DNA from: Desulfocicer sp963675955
GTDB taxonomy: Bacteria > Desulfobacterota > Desulfobacteria > Desulfobacterales > Desulfobacteraceae
NCBI GenBank assembly: GCA_963675955.2
Contig: CAXXVR010000002.1
Coordinates: 682,001 to 746,000, forward strand
DNA length: 64,000 nucleotides
Reading direction: 5' to 3'
The translations under genes and the position numbers were made by a program. The notes beneath the pieces are model-generated. The model worked only from the letters and a program-made list of their open reading frames with translations, did not search any database and was not told the DNA's origin. Shown here one piece after another: positions 34,363 through 43,840 of this stretch. How positions within the stretch are numbered: the first letter of the stretch is position 1; each line of letters opens with the position of its first letter.

Positions 34363-35520
34363 TCACTTCTGCTGATCTTTGTGCCATTGAGCAGTTTTGA
34401 TTACCAGTGGAGGTGCAAGGCCTTCACCTTTATCATCAAACTGGTACATGGGGGAACCCACTCCCGGAATTTTTACATCCTTTAATTTGGAGATAAAAGA
34501 GGCACGATCCACACCTCCGAGTTCAATGGCCTTGGCAGCCACCTTCACTGCATCATACCCATAGATGGCAGCAAGGGGAGGTAATACATTGTAATTTTTC
34601 TGGAATTCAGTTGCCAGATGCTGTGCCACCGGTTTTTTTATATCCAGGGACATGAGGGAGGATATGAAAATATTATCCAGGCTTCCGGCAAGTTCAAAAA
34701 ACTTGGGAGATGTCAATGCATCCGGACCATACAGGGTGATGTCCCAATCCATTTTACGTACCTGTTTTGCGATCATACCGCCTTCATTGTAGGTGACAAA
34801 AAGAAGCAGAACATCAGGGTTTTGATTTTTTGCCTGTAAAAGAATTGAAGAAAAATCCACATCCTGACCGGGTGTGATGACATCATCTGTCACGATGGAC
34901 AATCCCAATGCCTCGGCTTTGGCCTTGGCATATTTTCGCAGCTGCTGACCATAATCGGCATTTTCACTGATGATGGCAATGGATTTTGCCTTGAATTTTT
35001 CCATGCTGGTGGAGACCATGAAGTCGGAAATACTTTTGGTGGTGTAGGTCAGGCGGGCCACATTGTTAAAGCCCTGTTCCGTGATGGTACTGGCATTTGC
35101 ATAGGTAATAATATCGGCAATACCATACCTATTGAAAATGGGTGTGGCAGCCAGGGCACAGCTGCTCATTGTTGGCCCAAGGGCTACCAGGTATTTGCTG
35201 GCTGCGATTTTTTTGGCCACATTGGCAGATTCTTTTGGATCGCCACGATCATCAAAGAACTCCAGCTTTAACTGATATCCTTTCAGGGGGCCACCAGCGA
35301 TACCGCCGGCATCATTGATTTCCTTGACGGCAATTTCCTGCCCCCGTTTGTCGTCCAGACCATAATCTCCGTATTTGCCAGTACAGGCATCATAGCCAGC
35401 GATGTGGATAATTTTGTTCTTCTCATCTATGCCGTCACTTGAGACTTTGGCCATGCAGATCGAAGAACTCAATATCATTGTAAAAATTAAACAAGTAAGC
35501 CCCACCCAAACTTTTTTCAT
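34363..35520 (-). CDS. livJ: Branched-chain amino acid-type ABC transporter, substrate-binding protein
   Basis: 385 residues from ATG 35520 (GGAGG 9 bases upstream). N-terminal signal peptide (MKKVWVGLTCLIFTMILSSSICMA) and a periplasmic type I binding fold: KIIHIAGYDACTGKYGDYG, the GPTMSSCALAATPIFNRYGI segment that contacts ligand, and a YGYDAVKVAAKAIELGG helix. It captures the substrate for the LivHMGF complex encoded upstream; it is the last gene of that run. In anaerobes this family also takes up aromatic acids, so amino acids are only one option. A TnpB relic lies immediately downstream. Confidence 0.9.
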   Translation of the reverse strand: MKKVWVGLTCLIFTMILSSSICMAKVSSDGIDEKNKIIHIAGYDACTGKYGDYGLDDKRGQEIAVKEINDAGGIAGGPLKGYQLKLEFFDDRGDPKESANVAKKIAASKYLVALGPTMSSCALAATPIFNRYGIADIITYANASTITEQGFNNVARLTYTTKSISDFMVSTSMEKFKAKSIAIISENADYGQQLRKYAKAKAEALGLSIVTDDVITPGQDVDFSSILLQAKNQNPDVLLLFVTYNEGGMIAKQVRKMDWDITLYGPDALTSPKFFELAGSLDNIFISSLMSLDIKKPVAQHLATEFQKNYNVLPPLAAIYGYDAVKVAAKAIELGGVDRASFISKLKDVKIPGVGSPMYQFDDKGEGLAPPLVIKTAQWHKDQQK

Positions 35521-35541
35521 TTTTATTTTCCTCCATGTTTG

Positions 35542-35570
35542 TGATCCTCCCCTTTGAAAGGGGGTGATCA
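35542..35570. other. Intercistronic palindrome between livF and livJ
   Basis: TGATC...CCCCTTTGAAAGGGG...TGATCA is a compact palindrome in the 134-base gap. In this position such hairpins often stabilise the upstream mRNA or adjust expression of the binding-protein gene, which is needed in excess. Confidence 0.45.
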
Positions 35571-35654
35571 AAATTAGTTTTTCCGGAATACAGATTCCGG
35601 ATATCAACAGCTACGACGGACTTGATCATCCTGAAGTGATTAAGCCTGTCAGGC

Positions 35655-36362
35655 CTAAGCTTCTCCCAGATAACTCTTCCGGATTTCATCGGAATTCAGC
35701 AGGTCCGACGACTTGCCCTGATGAACAATCTTACCAAGTTCTATCACATAGGCCCGTTGGGTTATTTTCAAGGCTTTTTTAACATTCTGTTCCACCAGCA
35801 AAATGGATAAACCGGTTTTGTTGAGTTCTTTGACGATTTTAAAAATCTGATTTACCAGCAACGGGGCAAGGCCCATGGAGGGTTCGTCAAGGAAGAGTAA
35901 TTTCGGGCGTTTCATCAACCCCCTTGCCATGGCAAGCATCTGCTGTTCGCCGCCACTCAAGGTACCGGCCTTCTGCTTTCTGCGATCTCCAAGAATGGGA
36001 AACATCTCATAATATTTCTCCATGTCCCGTTGGATTTCTTTTTTATCTTTTCGCCCGAAGGCTCCCATCTGCAGGTTGGTCTCAACGGAGCGCTGGGTGA
36101 AAACCATACGACCTTCCGGCACATGGGATATACCCTTGTGAACGATTTTTTCCGGGGCAAGGTTGTTAAGTGTCTCCCCCATAAAGGAAATATTGCCATT
36201 GGTAACCGGAATCAGACCGGAAACCGTCTTGAGAAACGTTGTCTTTCCCGCACCATTGGCTCCGATGAGAGCCACAATCTCACCGGAGTTGATTTCAAGA
36301 TCTATCCCGAAAAGTGCCTTGATTTTACCATAACCAGATTCCAGGGATTTAACTGTGAGCAT
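35655..36362 (-). CDS. livF: ABC transporter ATP-binding protein (LivF-type)
   Basis: 235 residues. Walker A GANGAGKTT near residue 35, LSGGEQQMLAMARGL signature, Walker B LLFLDEPSMGLAP, and the His-switch region. Sequence and gene order fit LivF, one of two ATPases of branched-chain amino acid-type importers. Its ATG shares a base with the livG stop (TAATG). Cytoplasmic face of the inner membrane. Confidence 0.93.
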   Translation of the reverse strand: MLTVKSLESGYGKIKALFGIDLEINSGEIVALIGANGAGKTTFLKTVSGLIPVTNGNISFMGETLNNLAPEKIVHKGISHVPEGRMVFTQRSVETNLQMGAFGRKDKKEIQRDMEKYYEMFPILGDRRKQKAGTLSGGEQQMLAMARGLMKRPKLLFLDEPSMGLAPLLVNQIFKIVKELNKTGLSILLVEQNVKKALKITQRAYVIELGKIVHQGKSSDLLNSDEIRKSYLGEA

Positions 36363-37129
36363 TAAAGGTCTCCTTCATCGCCAAGGTAAATCGCTTGGAC
36401 CTTTTTATCCTTTTGAATTTCCGTGGGGGTTCCCTCTGTGAATTTGGAACCGTTTGCCAGTACGATAAGCCGTTCTGCTACGGCCATGATGAACCGCATA
36501 TTATGCTCAATGACGAATACGGTGATGCCATTTTTCTGTACAATTCGGATATAATCGGCCAGGGCATCCATTTCCACTGGATTCATCCCTGCGCAAGGTT
36601 CGTCCAGAAGCAGCAGATGGGGTCCGGATACAATGGCCCGGCAGACTTCAACCAGTCTTTGTTTGCCATAGGGCAGATTTTTCACCAGGGTGTTGGCTTT
36701 GTCGGCCAGTTTGGCGGTTTCAAGGACGGCCATGGCTTTTTCCCGGGCCTGTGCCTCTATTTTTCTGGTTTTCATGAAACGGATATAAACATCCCACAGG
36801 GAGGTTTCTATCCGGCAATGAAGTCCGATGAGTATATTTTCCAGGACGGAAATATTGGGAAATACCCTCAAATTCTGGAAGGTTCTCGAAATACCCTTGT
36901 TGGTTATTACATGGGCTTCAAGCCCTGTGATATCTTCACCATTAAATAGGAACTGTCCGGCGGAGGGAGAATAGATACCGGACAGATTGTTAATAAATGT
37001 TGTTTTGCCAGATCCATTGGGACCGATCATCCCAACGATTTCCCCCTTGTCAACGTTGAGGCTGACATCATTTAAGGCAATTACGCCGCCAAATCTTTTT
37101 CCAATCTTTGTGGCAGTTAAAAGGCTCAT
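36362..37129 (-). CDS. livG: ABC transporter ATP-binding protein (LivG-type)
   Basis: 255 residues. Walker A GPNGSGKTTFIN, a LPYGKQRLVEVCRAI signature in the LivG style, Walker B LLLLDEPCAGMNP and switch IEHNMRFIMAVAERL. GGGAG lies 7 bases before the ATG. Pairs with LivF to power the LivHM permease. It overlaps livF by one base. Confidence 0.93.
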   Translation of the reverse strand: MSLLTATKIGKRFGGVIALNDVSLNVDKGEIVGMIGPNGSGKTTFINNLSGIYSPSAGQFLFNGEDITGLEAHVITNKGISRTFQNLRVFPNISVLENILIGLHCRIETSLWDVYIRFMKTRKIEAQAREKAMAVLETAKLADKANTLVKNLPYGKQRLVEVCRAIVSGPHLLLLDEPCAGMNPVEMDALADYIRIVQKNGITVFVIEHNMRFIMAVAERLIVLANGSKFTEGTPTEIQKDKKVQAIYLGDEGDL

Positions 37130-37183
37130 CCAGTAGCTCCCTTAATACGCGATGGTTATCTTTTTAGTCGATATTGGGTATTA

Positions 37184-38188
37184 TCAGTCTCTGAATGCAG
37201 AGGTTCCAAAGATGCCCTGGGGTCTGAAAAGAAGTACAAGTACCATGATGCCCCCTATGATCAGCATTCTATATTCGGAAATGCTTCGAAAATACTCCGT
37301 GGCAAGGGTCATTAAGATCACCCCTGCAATGGGTGCCAGAAGAGAACCCATGCCACCGACGATGACCATTATAATCATGAGACATGATTCTTCCAGCCTG
37401 AAGTTTGAAGGTGTTACGGTGGTCTGATATACGGCCAGATAACTTCCGGCAAGCCCGGCGTAAAAACAACCAATCCCAAATACGATTATTTTATATATCG
37501 CCGTGTTTATTCCCATCACTGAAGCGGCCAGTTCATCTTCTCTTATGGCCACGAAGGCTCGACCAAATCGGGAATGGATGAGAAGATAAAGAGTAACATA
37601 GGTGAAGGCCAGAAGTATCAGACCTAGATAGTAAAAATCCATCTCGGTGCGGATGGACCAGCCCAATATGCTGGGGATGGGGATGCCAACGATGCCCATG
37701 GCGCCATTGGTAAACTCTATCCATGCCTGGACCACCAGCCTGAAGATCTCACCAAAGGCGATGGTTAAGAGACAGAAATAATCCCCCCGGACTTTCCGTG
37801 TGGGCAGGCCTAACAACATTCCGAACAGCAGCGCGATGATGCCTGAAATGATAAGGCATGGTAGAAAACCAAAACCATACCGGGTGATGAGAATTGCCGT
37901 GGTGTATCCTCCCAAACCGTAAAAGGCAGCATGGCCAAGTGACAGCAGCCCGGTATATCCCAGAATCAAATTAAGGCCCATGCATAGAATGGCGTAGAGG
38001 ATCATATAGTTGACAATTCCCAGATAGTACATGTTGGTCATCACATGGGGAATTGCAAGACAGATCAATGGAATAAAGATGAAGATAAGTTTCTTGGATT
38101 TCAATAAGTTTAATATATATTGGGATTTTTGATCCCCGGGACTGGCAGTTGCGTTTACCTGCTCCCCTTTTGTTTTTTCCATAGCCAT
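37184..38188 (-). CDS. livM: ABC transporter permease (LivM-type)
   Basis: 334 residues from ATG 38188 (GAGGG upstream); longer starts to 38245 exist but have no clear ribosome binding site. About 9-10 membrane segments; GLLSLGHAAFYGLGGYTTAIL and the EAA-like cytoplasmic loop FVAIREDELAASVMGINTAIYKII are LivM hallmarks. Forms the translocation channel with LivH. The coding order H-M-G-F-J is standard. Confidence 0.9.
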   Translation of the reverse strand: MAMEKTKGEQVNATASPGDQKSQYILNLLKSKKLIFIFIPLICLAIPHVMTNMYYLGIVNYMILYAILCMGLNLILGYTGLLSLGHAAFYGLGGYTTAILITRYGFGFLPCLIISGIIALLFGMLLGLPTRKVRGDYFCLLTIAFGEIFRLVVQAWIEFTNGAMGIVGIPIPSILGWSIRTEMDFYYLGLILLAFTYVTLYLLIHSRFGRAFVAIREDELAASVMGINTAIYKIIVFGIGCFYAGLAGSYLAVYQTTVTPSNFRLEESCLMIIMVIVGGMGSLLAPIAGVILMTLATEYFRSISEYRMLIIGGIMVLVLLFRPQGIFGTSAFRD

Positions 38189-38260
38189 TTTCCCTCTCTG
38201 TTTCGGCATTGAATGATTGATGATTTCTTTGTGTATCCGGTCCATTGAAATGCGTTGGAT

Positions 38261-39136
38261 TTATACTTTGCTTTGCTCAACCACACCCATTATTCCTGTT
38301 GGTTTCACCAGAAGGACAACGATCAGCAGTAAAAAGGTAATGGGATCCCGGTAGGAGGAGGAAACATAAACGCCAATGAAGTTTTCGCATATGCCAAGGA
38401 ACATACCGCCTACAAGTGCCCCGCTCAAGCTGCCGATGCCACCGATGACCGCTGCGGTAAACGCAATGATCGTGCCTCTAAAGCCCATGGCAAGTGATAC
38501 AGCGTTGTAGGAAGTTGAATATAATATTCCGCCGAGAACCCCGAGCATGCCACCGATGAAGTATACCATGGTGATGGTTTTGTTGATGGGTATCCCCATG
38601 AGGCTTGCCGTGGGTATATCTTCCGAAACACAGAGTATGGCTTTCCCATAGGGGTGATACTTTAAAAAGAGAGTAAATAAAAGGATAATACCCACGGCGA
38701 TGCCCAGGGTGACAATCTGGGTCATGGGAATGTTCATTCCTAGAAAATGAATGGCTTTACTGCTCAGGATGGAGGGAAAGGACAATACCTGATTACCCCA
38801 TTGCAGCTCGTTACTGTTCTGGATGACATAGGCTGCTCCCAGTGCAGTGATCATGGATATCATGCGATGCTGGTCCGATCGAAGCCGCCTGTAAGCAACG
38901 ATTTCCACAATGGATGCCAGAAGACCGCCAAGGGCAGCTGAGATGAGAATGGCAACGAAGGGATTAAGGTTGTATTTGGAAAGCAGGGTGTAGCAGATGA
39001 AGGTTCCAAAGATGTAAACATCTCCGTGGGCAAAATTCATCAATTTTAATATGCTGTACACCATGCTGTACCCGATGGTAACCAAGGTATAAATAGCCCC
39101 AACCATGATTCCGATAAACAAAACGTCGAAAAACAT
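38261..39136 (-). CDS. livH: ABC transporter permease (LivH-type)
   Basis: 291 residues, ~8 membrane segments, with YSMVYSILKLMNFAHGDVYIFG at the N-terminus and the cytoplasmic loop AILCVSEDIPTASLMGIPINKTI. Typical LivH. AAGGATG lies 8 bases before the ATG. First gene of the transporter operon. Confidence 0.92.
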   Translation of the reverse strand: MFFDVLFIGIMVGAIYTLVTIGYSMVYSILKLMNFAHGDVYIFGTFICYTLLSKYNLNPFVAILISAALGGLLASIVEIVAYRRLRSDQHRMISMITALGAAYVIQNSNELQWGNQVLSFPSILSSKAIHFLGMNIPMTQIVTLGIAVGIILLFTLFLKYHPYGKAILCVSEDIPTASLMGIPINKTITMVYFIGGMLGVLGGILYSTSYNAVSLAMGFRGTIIAFTAAVIGGIGSLSGALVGGMFLGICENFIGVYVSSSYRDPITFLLLIVVLLVKPTGIMGVVEQSKV

Positions 39137-39592
39137 AACCGCATCCTTTTTCTTTTATTTCGTTAATACCTTTTGCATGTGAAACATGCCGGCTGCCATT
39201 GGTGTTGGCGTGTCCGTGTGTAAAAGCGATATGTATGAAATACTGATCACCGGAGAATATCGCTAGTATACCACAAGAACATCTAAAACATGACCATGAC
39301 ATATCAATAGGTATGATTCCTGTCAAGATGTTTGTTTAAAATTATGTGTGCACATAAAAATGGCTTTAGAGTCATTGTGCGCAGGGGAAACGGGGACTGC
39401 AACTCTCTATGTGCAACTTTGCAGGGATGGGGATCTGTAAATAAGGAGTTACACAAATGTTGTGGGGATAGTGAAAAAAATCAAAATAGTGTAAATATTC
39501 AGGTGGCACTGCATCTGGTGTGGAGGGGTGCCAGGATACGGTCTGCAGACTGCGCCTGGACGGTCAGTATGTACATCATCATTCCCCTATTC
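39137..39592. other. Gap upstream of livH, no gene recognised
   Basis: About 450 bases that must hold the livH promoter. I see TGTGCACATA/TATGTGCA-like inverted motifs around 39350-39410 and an AGTCTGCAGACC palindrome near 39540, but no convincing -35/-10 pair and no coding sequence. Confidence 0.4.
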
Positions 39593-39771
39593 GGGCTTGA
39601 TCACAGCATGGGCTACTTTGAGGTGGTCAGTGTGGTGGGGTCAGGCTTGTATTATTGGCATTATCGTCGATTTTGGCTTTTGCACCGGCTGTGACAAGGT
39701 AACGCCAATACACAAGCCTGACCCCGTTGGTCCACTAAATCTGACGAGTGGCACCTGCTGTGATCAAGCCC
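39593..39771. mobile_element. Family E repeat, copy 2
   Basis: Outer arms GGGCTTGATCACAGCATGGG (from 39593) and the inverted GCTGTGATCAAGCCC end at 39771; inner arms GGGGTCAGGCTTG and CAAGCCTGACCCC. It aligns over nearly its whole length with 20330-20515. Here it lies 25 bases after the small-subunit gene of transhydroxylase module 1, where its stem could serve as a terminator. Confidence 0.85.
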
Positions 39772-39796
39772 CCAAATTGAGGTTTGTCCGGGGTGA

Positions 39797-40639
39797 TTAT
39801 ATCCAGCTGGTCTCAGCAAACCCGCTTTGTCCCATTGTGTAGCTGATTTCTTTTAATGGTGCATCTTTCCTGGCAATCACCATGGTATAGACACCGCTGT
39901 CAAGTTCAATATTGCTGAACCGATAGTCACCAAATCCGTCGGTGGTGGTTCGTGCCAGTTTTTTTCCATCTTTGAAGAGGGTTACTGTGATACCCGGTAC
40001 ACATTCCTCAAATCCCTTTTTTCGGGTGGCCACACTGCCGGCAATGAAACCTTTATAATAAAGGTGGGTGTTTTTATAATAGACAACCCCCCCCTCCCTA
40101 TTGGTGATGCCTGCCGGAGTTTCCAGATCATTGTCTGCAATAAAGGCCGCCATTTTTTCTGTTTCCAGACAATAAAAGGTCAGCGCACCGGTGGGGCAGG
40201 CCTGGACACACCGGGGGACCTTCCACCCATCATCCAGAAGATGGGCGCACAGGGTACATTTCTGTGGAGTCTGGGTGGTTTCATTCCAGAATATGGCACC
40301 ATGGGGGCAGGCCTTTACCAGTTCTTTTTTTCCCCTGGCCCGGTGGGGATCAATGAGCACGATGCCATCCTCTCTCCTGGTGATTTCTCCATTTGTGCTC
40401 TTTTGCACACAGGGGGCATCGGTGCAATGATAACAGGGTTTGGGCAGGTAGGCCACGCTGATATTGGGAAAGGTTCCCTGCTCTTTTCTCAGGATATTCA
40501 TCCAGCGATGACCGTGGGTGGGCTGGGCCAGGGTAACGCCCTCCCAGTCGTTGTCCACGTGCTCATCCTTGCATGCAAGAAAGCAGTTGTTGCAGTTTTC
40601 ACATTTCTCAACGTCGATGACCATGCACCATTGTTTCAT
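39797..40639 (-). CDS. Transhydroxylase-type small subunit, module 1 (three Fe-S clusters)
   Basis: 280 residues from ATG 40639: GGGGAGG lies 9 bases upstream and the large-subunit stop is one base before it. The first ~180 residues have 12 cluster Cys (CENCNNCFLAC; CYHCTDAPC with a later KAC; CTLC with RC and AC), i.e. three [4Fe-4S] clusters. The ~80-residue C-terminal domain is beta-rich (ITVTLFKDGKKLARTTTDGFGDYRFSN), as in the Pelobacter transhydroxylase small subunit (AthS), where a carboxypeptidase-regulatory-like domain follows. Pattern and size match AthS closely. Partner is the SCP2-fused large subunit. Cytoplasmic. Confidence 0.9.
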   Translation of the reverse strand: MKQWCMVIDVEKCENCNNCFLACKDEHVDNDWEGVTLAQPTHGHRWMNILRKEQGTFPNISVAYLPKPCYHCTDAPCVQKSTNGEITRREDGIVLIDPHRARGKKELVKACPHGAIFWNETTQTPQKCTLCAHLLDDGWKVPRCVQACPTGALTFYCLETEKMAAFIADNDLETPAGITNREGGVVYYKNTHLYYKGFIAGSVATRKKGFEECVPGITVTLFKDGKKLARTTTDGFGDYRFSNIELDSGVYTMVIARKDAPLKEISYTMGQSGFAETSWI

Positions 40640-40640
40640 T

Positions 40641-43600
40641 TTATTTTTCCTCCCCATGCTTTGAACACTGAGTGTGTGATTTTTTTGATATTTCTTTATC
40701 CCATGGTTTTATTTCAATAAGACAGGAGTTAGGTGCAGATGAATGGGATTTTTTGATAATACCCTTTCCCGGTGTCAAAAGGTTGATGCAGCCTCCGATG
40801 TCCGTGGAATTTCCCGGTTCTCCCAGCGGATTGTACCGGGCAGATCCTTCACAGGAGTGCACCACTCCCGGTGGAATCCGTTCAGTTATGTGGGCTGCAC
40901 AGACCACACTGCCCCGGTCGTTGAACATTTCCACCAGCTGGTTATTTTTAATGTTCCGGGACCGGGCGTCCAGGGAGTTTATACGCACAATCCAGTAATA
41001 GTGTCCATCAATGAAGACCCGATGATCTTTTACATCATTGATGTATCCGTCCTTGGCGTCAAACATGGTGTGAAAGCTGTACCGGGGATGGGGTGAAATC
41101 ATCTGTAATGGATATTTTTTTAAAATTTCGGTGGAGTGTGGGCCTTCCCAGGAGGGAATATATTTTGAGATAACAGGTCGTTCGGGATCATCCGGTGCGA
41201 ACCGTTTAAGGCTTGAACATTCAAATTCCAGCTTGCCGGACTGGGTCTGAAGGCCTTCTCTCCATTTTCCGCTGTAATCCGATGGCAGTGGAGAAAGTTC
41301 CGGCACATCCTTTTTACGTCCTTCGGCAAACCAGCGATAGGACACCGGTGCCCGGAGTTCTTCTTTGGGGGCTGGCACCACATAATAGCCTTTTTTAAGA
41401 AATTTTTTCCAGGTCATTACGGTGGGCATGTCACTGGCATCAAAAAGCCGTTTGCACCATTCAAGCTCGGTTTTGCCTTCGGAAAAAGGAGCACCCAGGT
41501 CCATGCGCTGGGCCAGTTCCAGAAAAATCTGGTAATCGGATTTCGATTCCCCTAATGGTTCAATGCATTTGTGCTGAAATGTGATCACCCGGTGGTTCCA
41601 CTGGGTGTATTGCTGATGGCTGTAGCCCCCGGAATTGGCGGTTTCTCCGATGTCATAGCGTTCAAAATTGGTGCAGGCAGGCAGGATGATATCGGCAAAT
41701 TTGGCCTCCCCTTCAAACCAGATGGACTGATTTACCACAAATTCAAGGTTATCACTTTTATAGGCCCTGGCATAGCGGTTGGATTCGGGCATTGTGCCGA
41801 AATGAGAGCCACCATATTTGTAGTACATCTTGACGGGGGAATACCCCGGTGCCGGGTATTTAAAGTTTTTAAATTGTCCCTCAATGCTTTTGGGGTCCGT
41901 GGGATAGCCTTCGCAGCTGCCGTTGAGAAACACCTCCGGGATGCGAAGGCGTGGGATGAGCTGGGCCACGGTGTTCATGGTGGGCAGCTGGGGCATTCTC
42001 TGGTATAGATTCATGCTCAGAGCCGTGCCGTAAATATCGCCGGACAGTCCACCTTCGGCATATCCGGGAAAGAAAAAATGGGTATCCACCGGGGTGCCCT
42101 GCTGGAGGCATCCCAGATTTACACCGGGTTTGCCAAGGCCCTGCATGGCCATGAGACACACCATGGATCGTGCCCATTCAATGCCGGTGGCACTTCTGCA
42201 GGCCCCCCCGAAGCCCACAAGGCCCCCCGGGGACAGGTAGGTTTTTTTGTTGCCCCATTGCCTTGCAAGGGCTCTGACATCCTTGGCCGGTACATGGGTT
42301 TCCAGTTCCTGCCATTCCGGGGTTTTTTCAATGCCGTCTTCTTTACCCAGAATGTAATCCCGCCAGATCTCAAATCCATTGGTGCGGCTGGCCACATAAT
42401 CTTTGTCGTAGAGATCTTCGGTTATCCACACATGGGCAATGGCAAGCGCCATGGCATTGCCCGTATCCGGCAGGGGGGCCAGCCATTTGCCACCCAGAAG
42501 GGCTGCGGTGTGATTGTAATAGGGATCTATGTGTACCATTTTTATCCCCAGTTCCTTGGCCCATTGACGTCGGATGGTGCCTTCAAAGGCCCCGTAAACG
42601 CCGCTGGTGCTTTCGGGGTCACTGGACCAGAAGACGATCATCTCTGCTTCTTTCAGGCAATCTTCCACTGTACCATAGGTGTCGGAGCCTCCGTTTCGCA
42701 TGCTGTTGCCCCAATGGTGCATGGCGCCCCAGTACCAGCCTTCCCAGGAGTCGGGGTTATGGGCCACCGGGGTGTACCCGATGGTGTTCATGAAACGATT
42801 GCGGCTGCTCAACCAATAGCCCAGGTTTCCCCAGGTGTGGTGGGAACCACTGCCGTTCATGATGGAACCGGGGCCGTGGGTTTGTTTGACTCTCTGGATT
42901 TCACCGGCCACAATGTCCAGGGCTTCCTCCCAGCTGATGCGCTGGTATCCGGAAATGCCTCTGTTCCGGCAGTTGCGGTCTCCATGGGGATTGAAATCCA
43001 CCCGCTTCATGGGATACAGCAGGCGGTCCGGAGAGTAGATAAGCGATTTCAGTGCAAGAACATAGGGGCTCAGGGTGCCCCTGCGGGGGGGGGTGAACTG
43101 TCGGCCCCGGGCAGAGATGGTCCAGGGTTTTGCATCTTGTTCATCAAATTCAATGGGGGTGATCCGGATGATTTTATCGTCTTTGACATGGACAAACACC
43201 GGTCCGCCGTTGGTGTTGCTGGTGTAGCGCATGACCCCGTTTTTAAGGGGGGTGCCGAAATCCTTTGGTGAATCAAATCTTTCCACCATGGTAAGGGTCT
43301 GCATGAACCAGATGGTCAATTCATCGGGACCTTCCACCTCTATGTGAAAATTTTTCATGGCGTGGATCTGCACATGGAGGTTGTTTCGGCGAAGCATCAG
43401 GTATACGGCTGTGGGGGCATCCCGGAAGGTCATGGTGACATCCACTTCCCGGGAAAGGATACGGGTGCTGGAAATGCTTCCATTTTTCAGATAAAAGGTA
43501 CGTCCAATGGTTTTGTCCTTGATTTTTATCTGTGCCGCAAAATTTTTTTTCTTCAGTCGTTTTCTGAAGGCAGGGTCCAGAATGCTCCTGGTTTTCAGTA

Positions 43601-43688
43601 TCAGCCCGAGGCTGAAAAGCATCAGTCTTAAAATATGGGGACCTGTGACATCAAGCAGGGACTGTATTGATTTCGTTAATATTCCCAT
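40641..43688 (-). CDS. Transhydroxylase-type molybdenum large subunit with N-terminal SCP2-like domain (module 1)
   Basis: 1015 residues. From ~155 onward it aligns with the Pelobacter pyrogallol-phloroglucinol transhydroxylase large subunit (AthL): NGGPVFVHVKDDKII, GSHHTWGNLGY, NPDSWEGWYWG, FADIILPACTNFERYDIGE and a C-terminal dinucleotide domain. The known active-site residues of that enzyme are kept: His283, Tyr291, Asp313 and the Mo ligand Ser314. It has no Fe-S motif, as in AthL. The extra ~150 N-terminal residues contain an SCP2-like sterol-carrier fold (~50-135: GRTFYLKNGSIS, DVTMTFRDAPTAV, MKNFHIEVEGPDELTIWFM), suggesting a hydrophobic substrate. Transcribed from a sigma-54-type promoter. 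The family moves or adds ring hydroxyls without O2; the actual substrate is unknown. Confidence 0.9.
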   Translation of the reverse strand: MGILTKSIQSLLDVTGPHILRLMLFSLGLILKTRSILDPAFRKRLKKKNFAAQIKIKDKTIGRTFYLKNGSISSTRILSREVDVTMTFRDAPTAVYLMLRRNNLHVQIHAMKNFHIEVEGPDELTIWFMQTLTMVERFDSPKDFGTPLKNGVMRYTSNTNGGPVFVHVKDDKIIRITPIEFDEQDAKPWTISARGRQFTPPRRGTLSPYVLALKSLIYSPDRLLYPMKRVDFNPHGDRNCRNRGISGYQRISWEEALDIVAGEIQRVKQTHGPGSIMNGSGSHHTWGNLGYWLSSRNRFMNTIGYTPVAHNPDSWEGWYWGAMHHWGNSMRNGGSDTYGTVEDCLKEAEMIVFWSSDPESTSGVYGAFEGTIRRQWAKELGIKMVHIDPYYNHTAALLGGKWLAPLPDTGNAMALAIAHVWITEDLYDKDYVASRTNGFEIWRDYILGKEDGIEKTPEWQELETHVPAKDVRALARQWGNKKTYLSPGGLVGFGGACRSATGIEWARSMVCLMAMQGLGKPGVNLGCLQQGTPVDTHFFFPGYAEGGLSGDIYGTALSMNLYQRMPQLPTMNTVAQLIPRLRIPEVFLNGSCEGYPTDPKSIEGQFKNFKYPAPGYSPVKMYYKYGGSHFGTMPESNRYARAYKSDNLEFVVNQSIWFEGEAKFADIILPACTNFERYDIGETANSGGYSHQQYTQWNHRVITFQHKCIEPLGESKSDYQIFLELAQRMDLGAPFSEGKTELEWCKRLFDASDMPTVMTWKKFLKKGYYVVPAPKEELRAPVSYRWFAEGRKKDVPELSPLPSDYSGKWREGLQTQSGKLEFECSSLKRFAPDDPERPVISKYIPSWEGPHSTEILKKYPLQMISPHPRYSFHTMFDAKDGYINDVKDHRVFIDGHYYWIVRINSLDARSRNIKNNQLVEMFNDRGSVVCAAHITERIPPGVVHSCEGSARYNPLGEPGNSTDIGGCINLLTPGKGIIKKSHSSAPNSCLIEIKPWDKEISKKSHTQCSKHGEEK

Positions 43689-43749
43689 GGTAAATCTCCT
43701 TCCTGGGGATGTATGAATTATTTTAAAAATAAATGGTAATATTTAACAC

Positions 43750-43765
43750 AGCAAATGTCATGCCA
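43750..43765 (-). promoter_or_regulatory. Sigma-54 (-24/-12) promoter of transhydroxylase module 1
   Basis: The minus strand reads TGGCATGACATTTGCT, matching the TGGCACG-N4-TTGCW consensus, including the exact GG-to-GC spacing. It lies ~62 bases before the large-subunit start, which has GGAAGGAG upstream. A sigma-54 activator gene is divergent on the other side of the gap. Confidence 0.8.
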
Positions 43766-43810
43766 TTATTTTTGAATTTGTAAAAACAGATAGTTATAAA
43801 AAACATTGAC

Positions 43811-43836
43811 ATAAATAACCGTATTTGGTTATTTAT
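43811..43836. promoter_or_regulatory. Inverted repeat ATAAATAACC / GGTTATTTAT
   Basis: Perfect 10-bp arms with a 6-base spacer, between the sigma-54 promoter and the activator's likely binding sites. It may be an operator for a third factor or an IHF/looping-related site. Confidence 0.5.
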
Positions 43837-43840
43837 ATTT

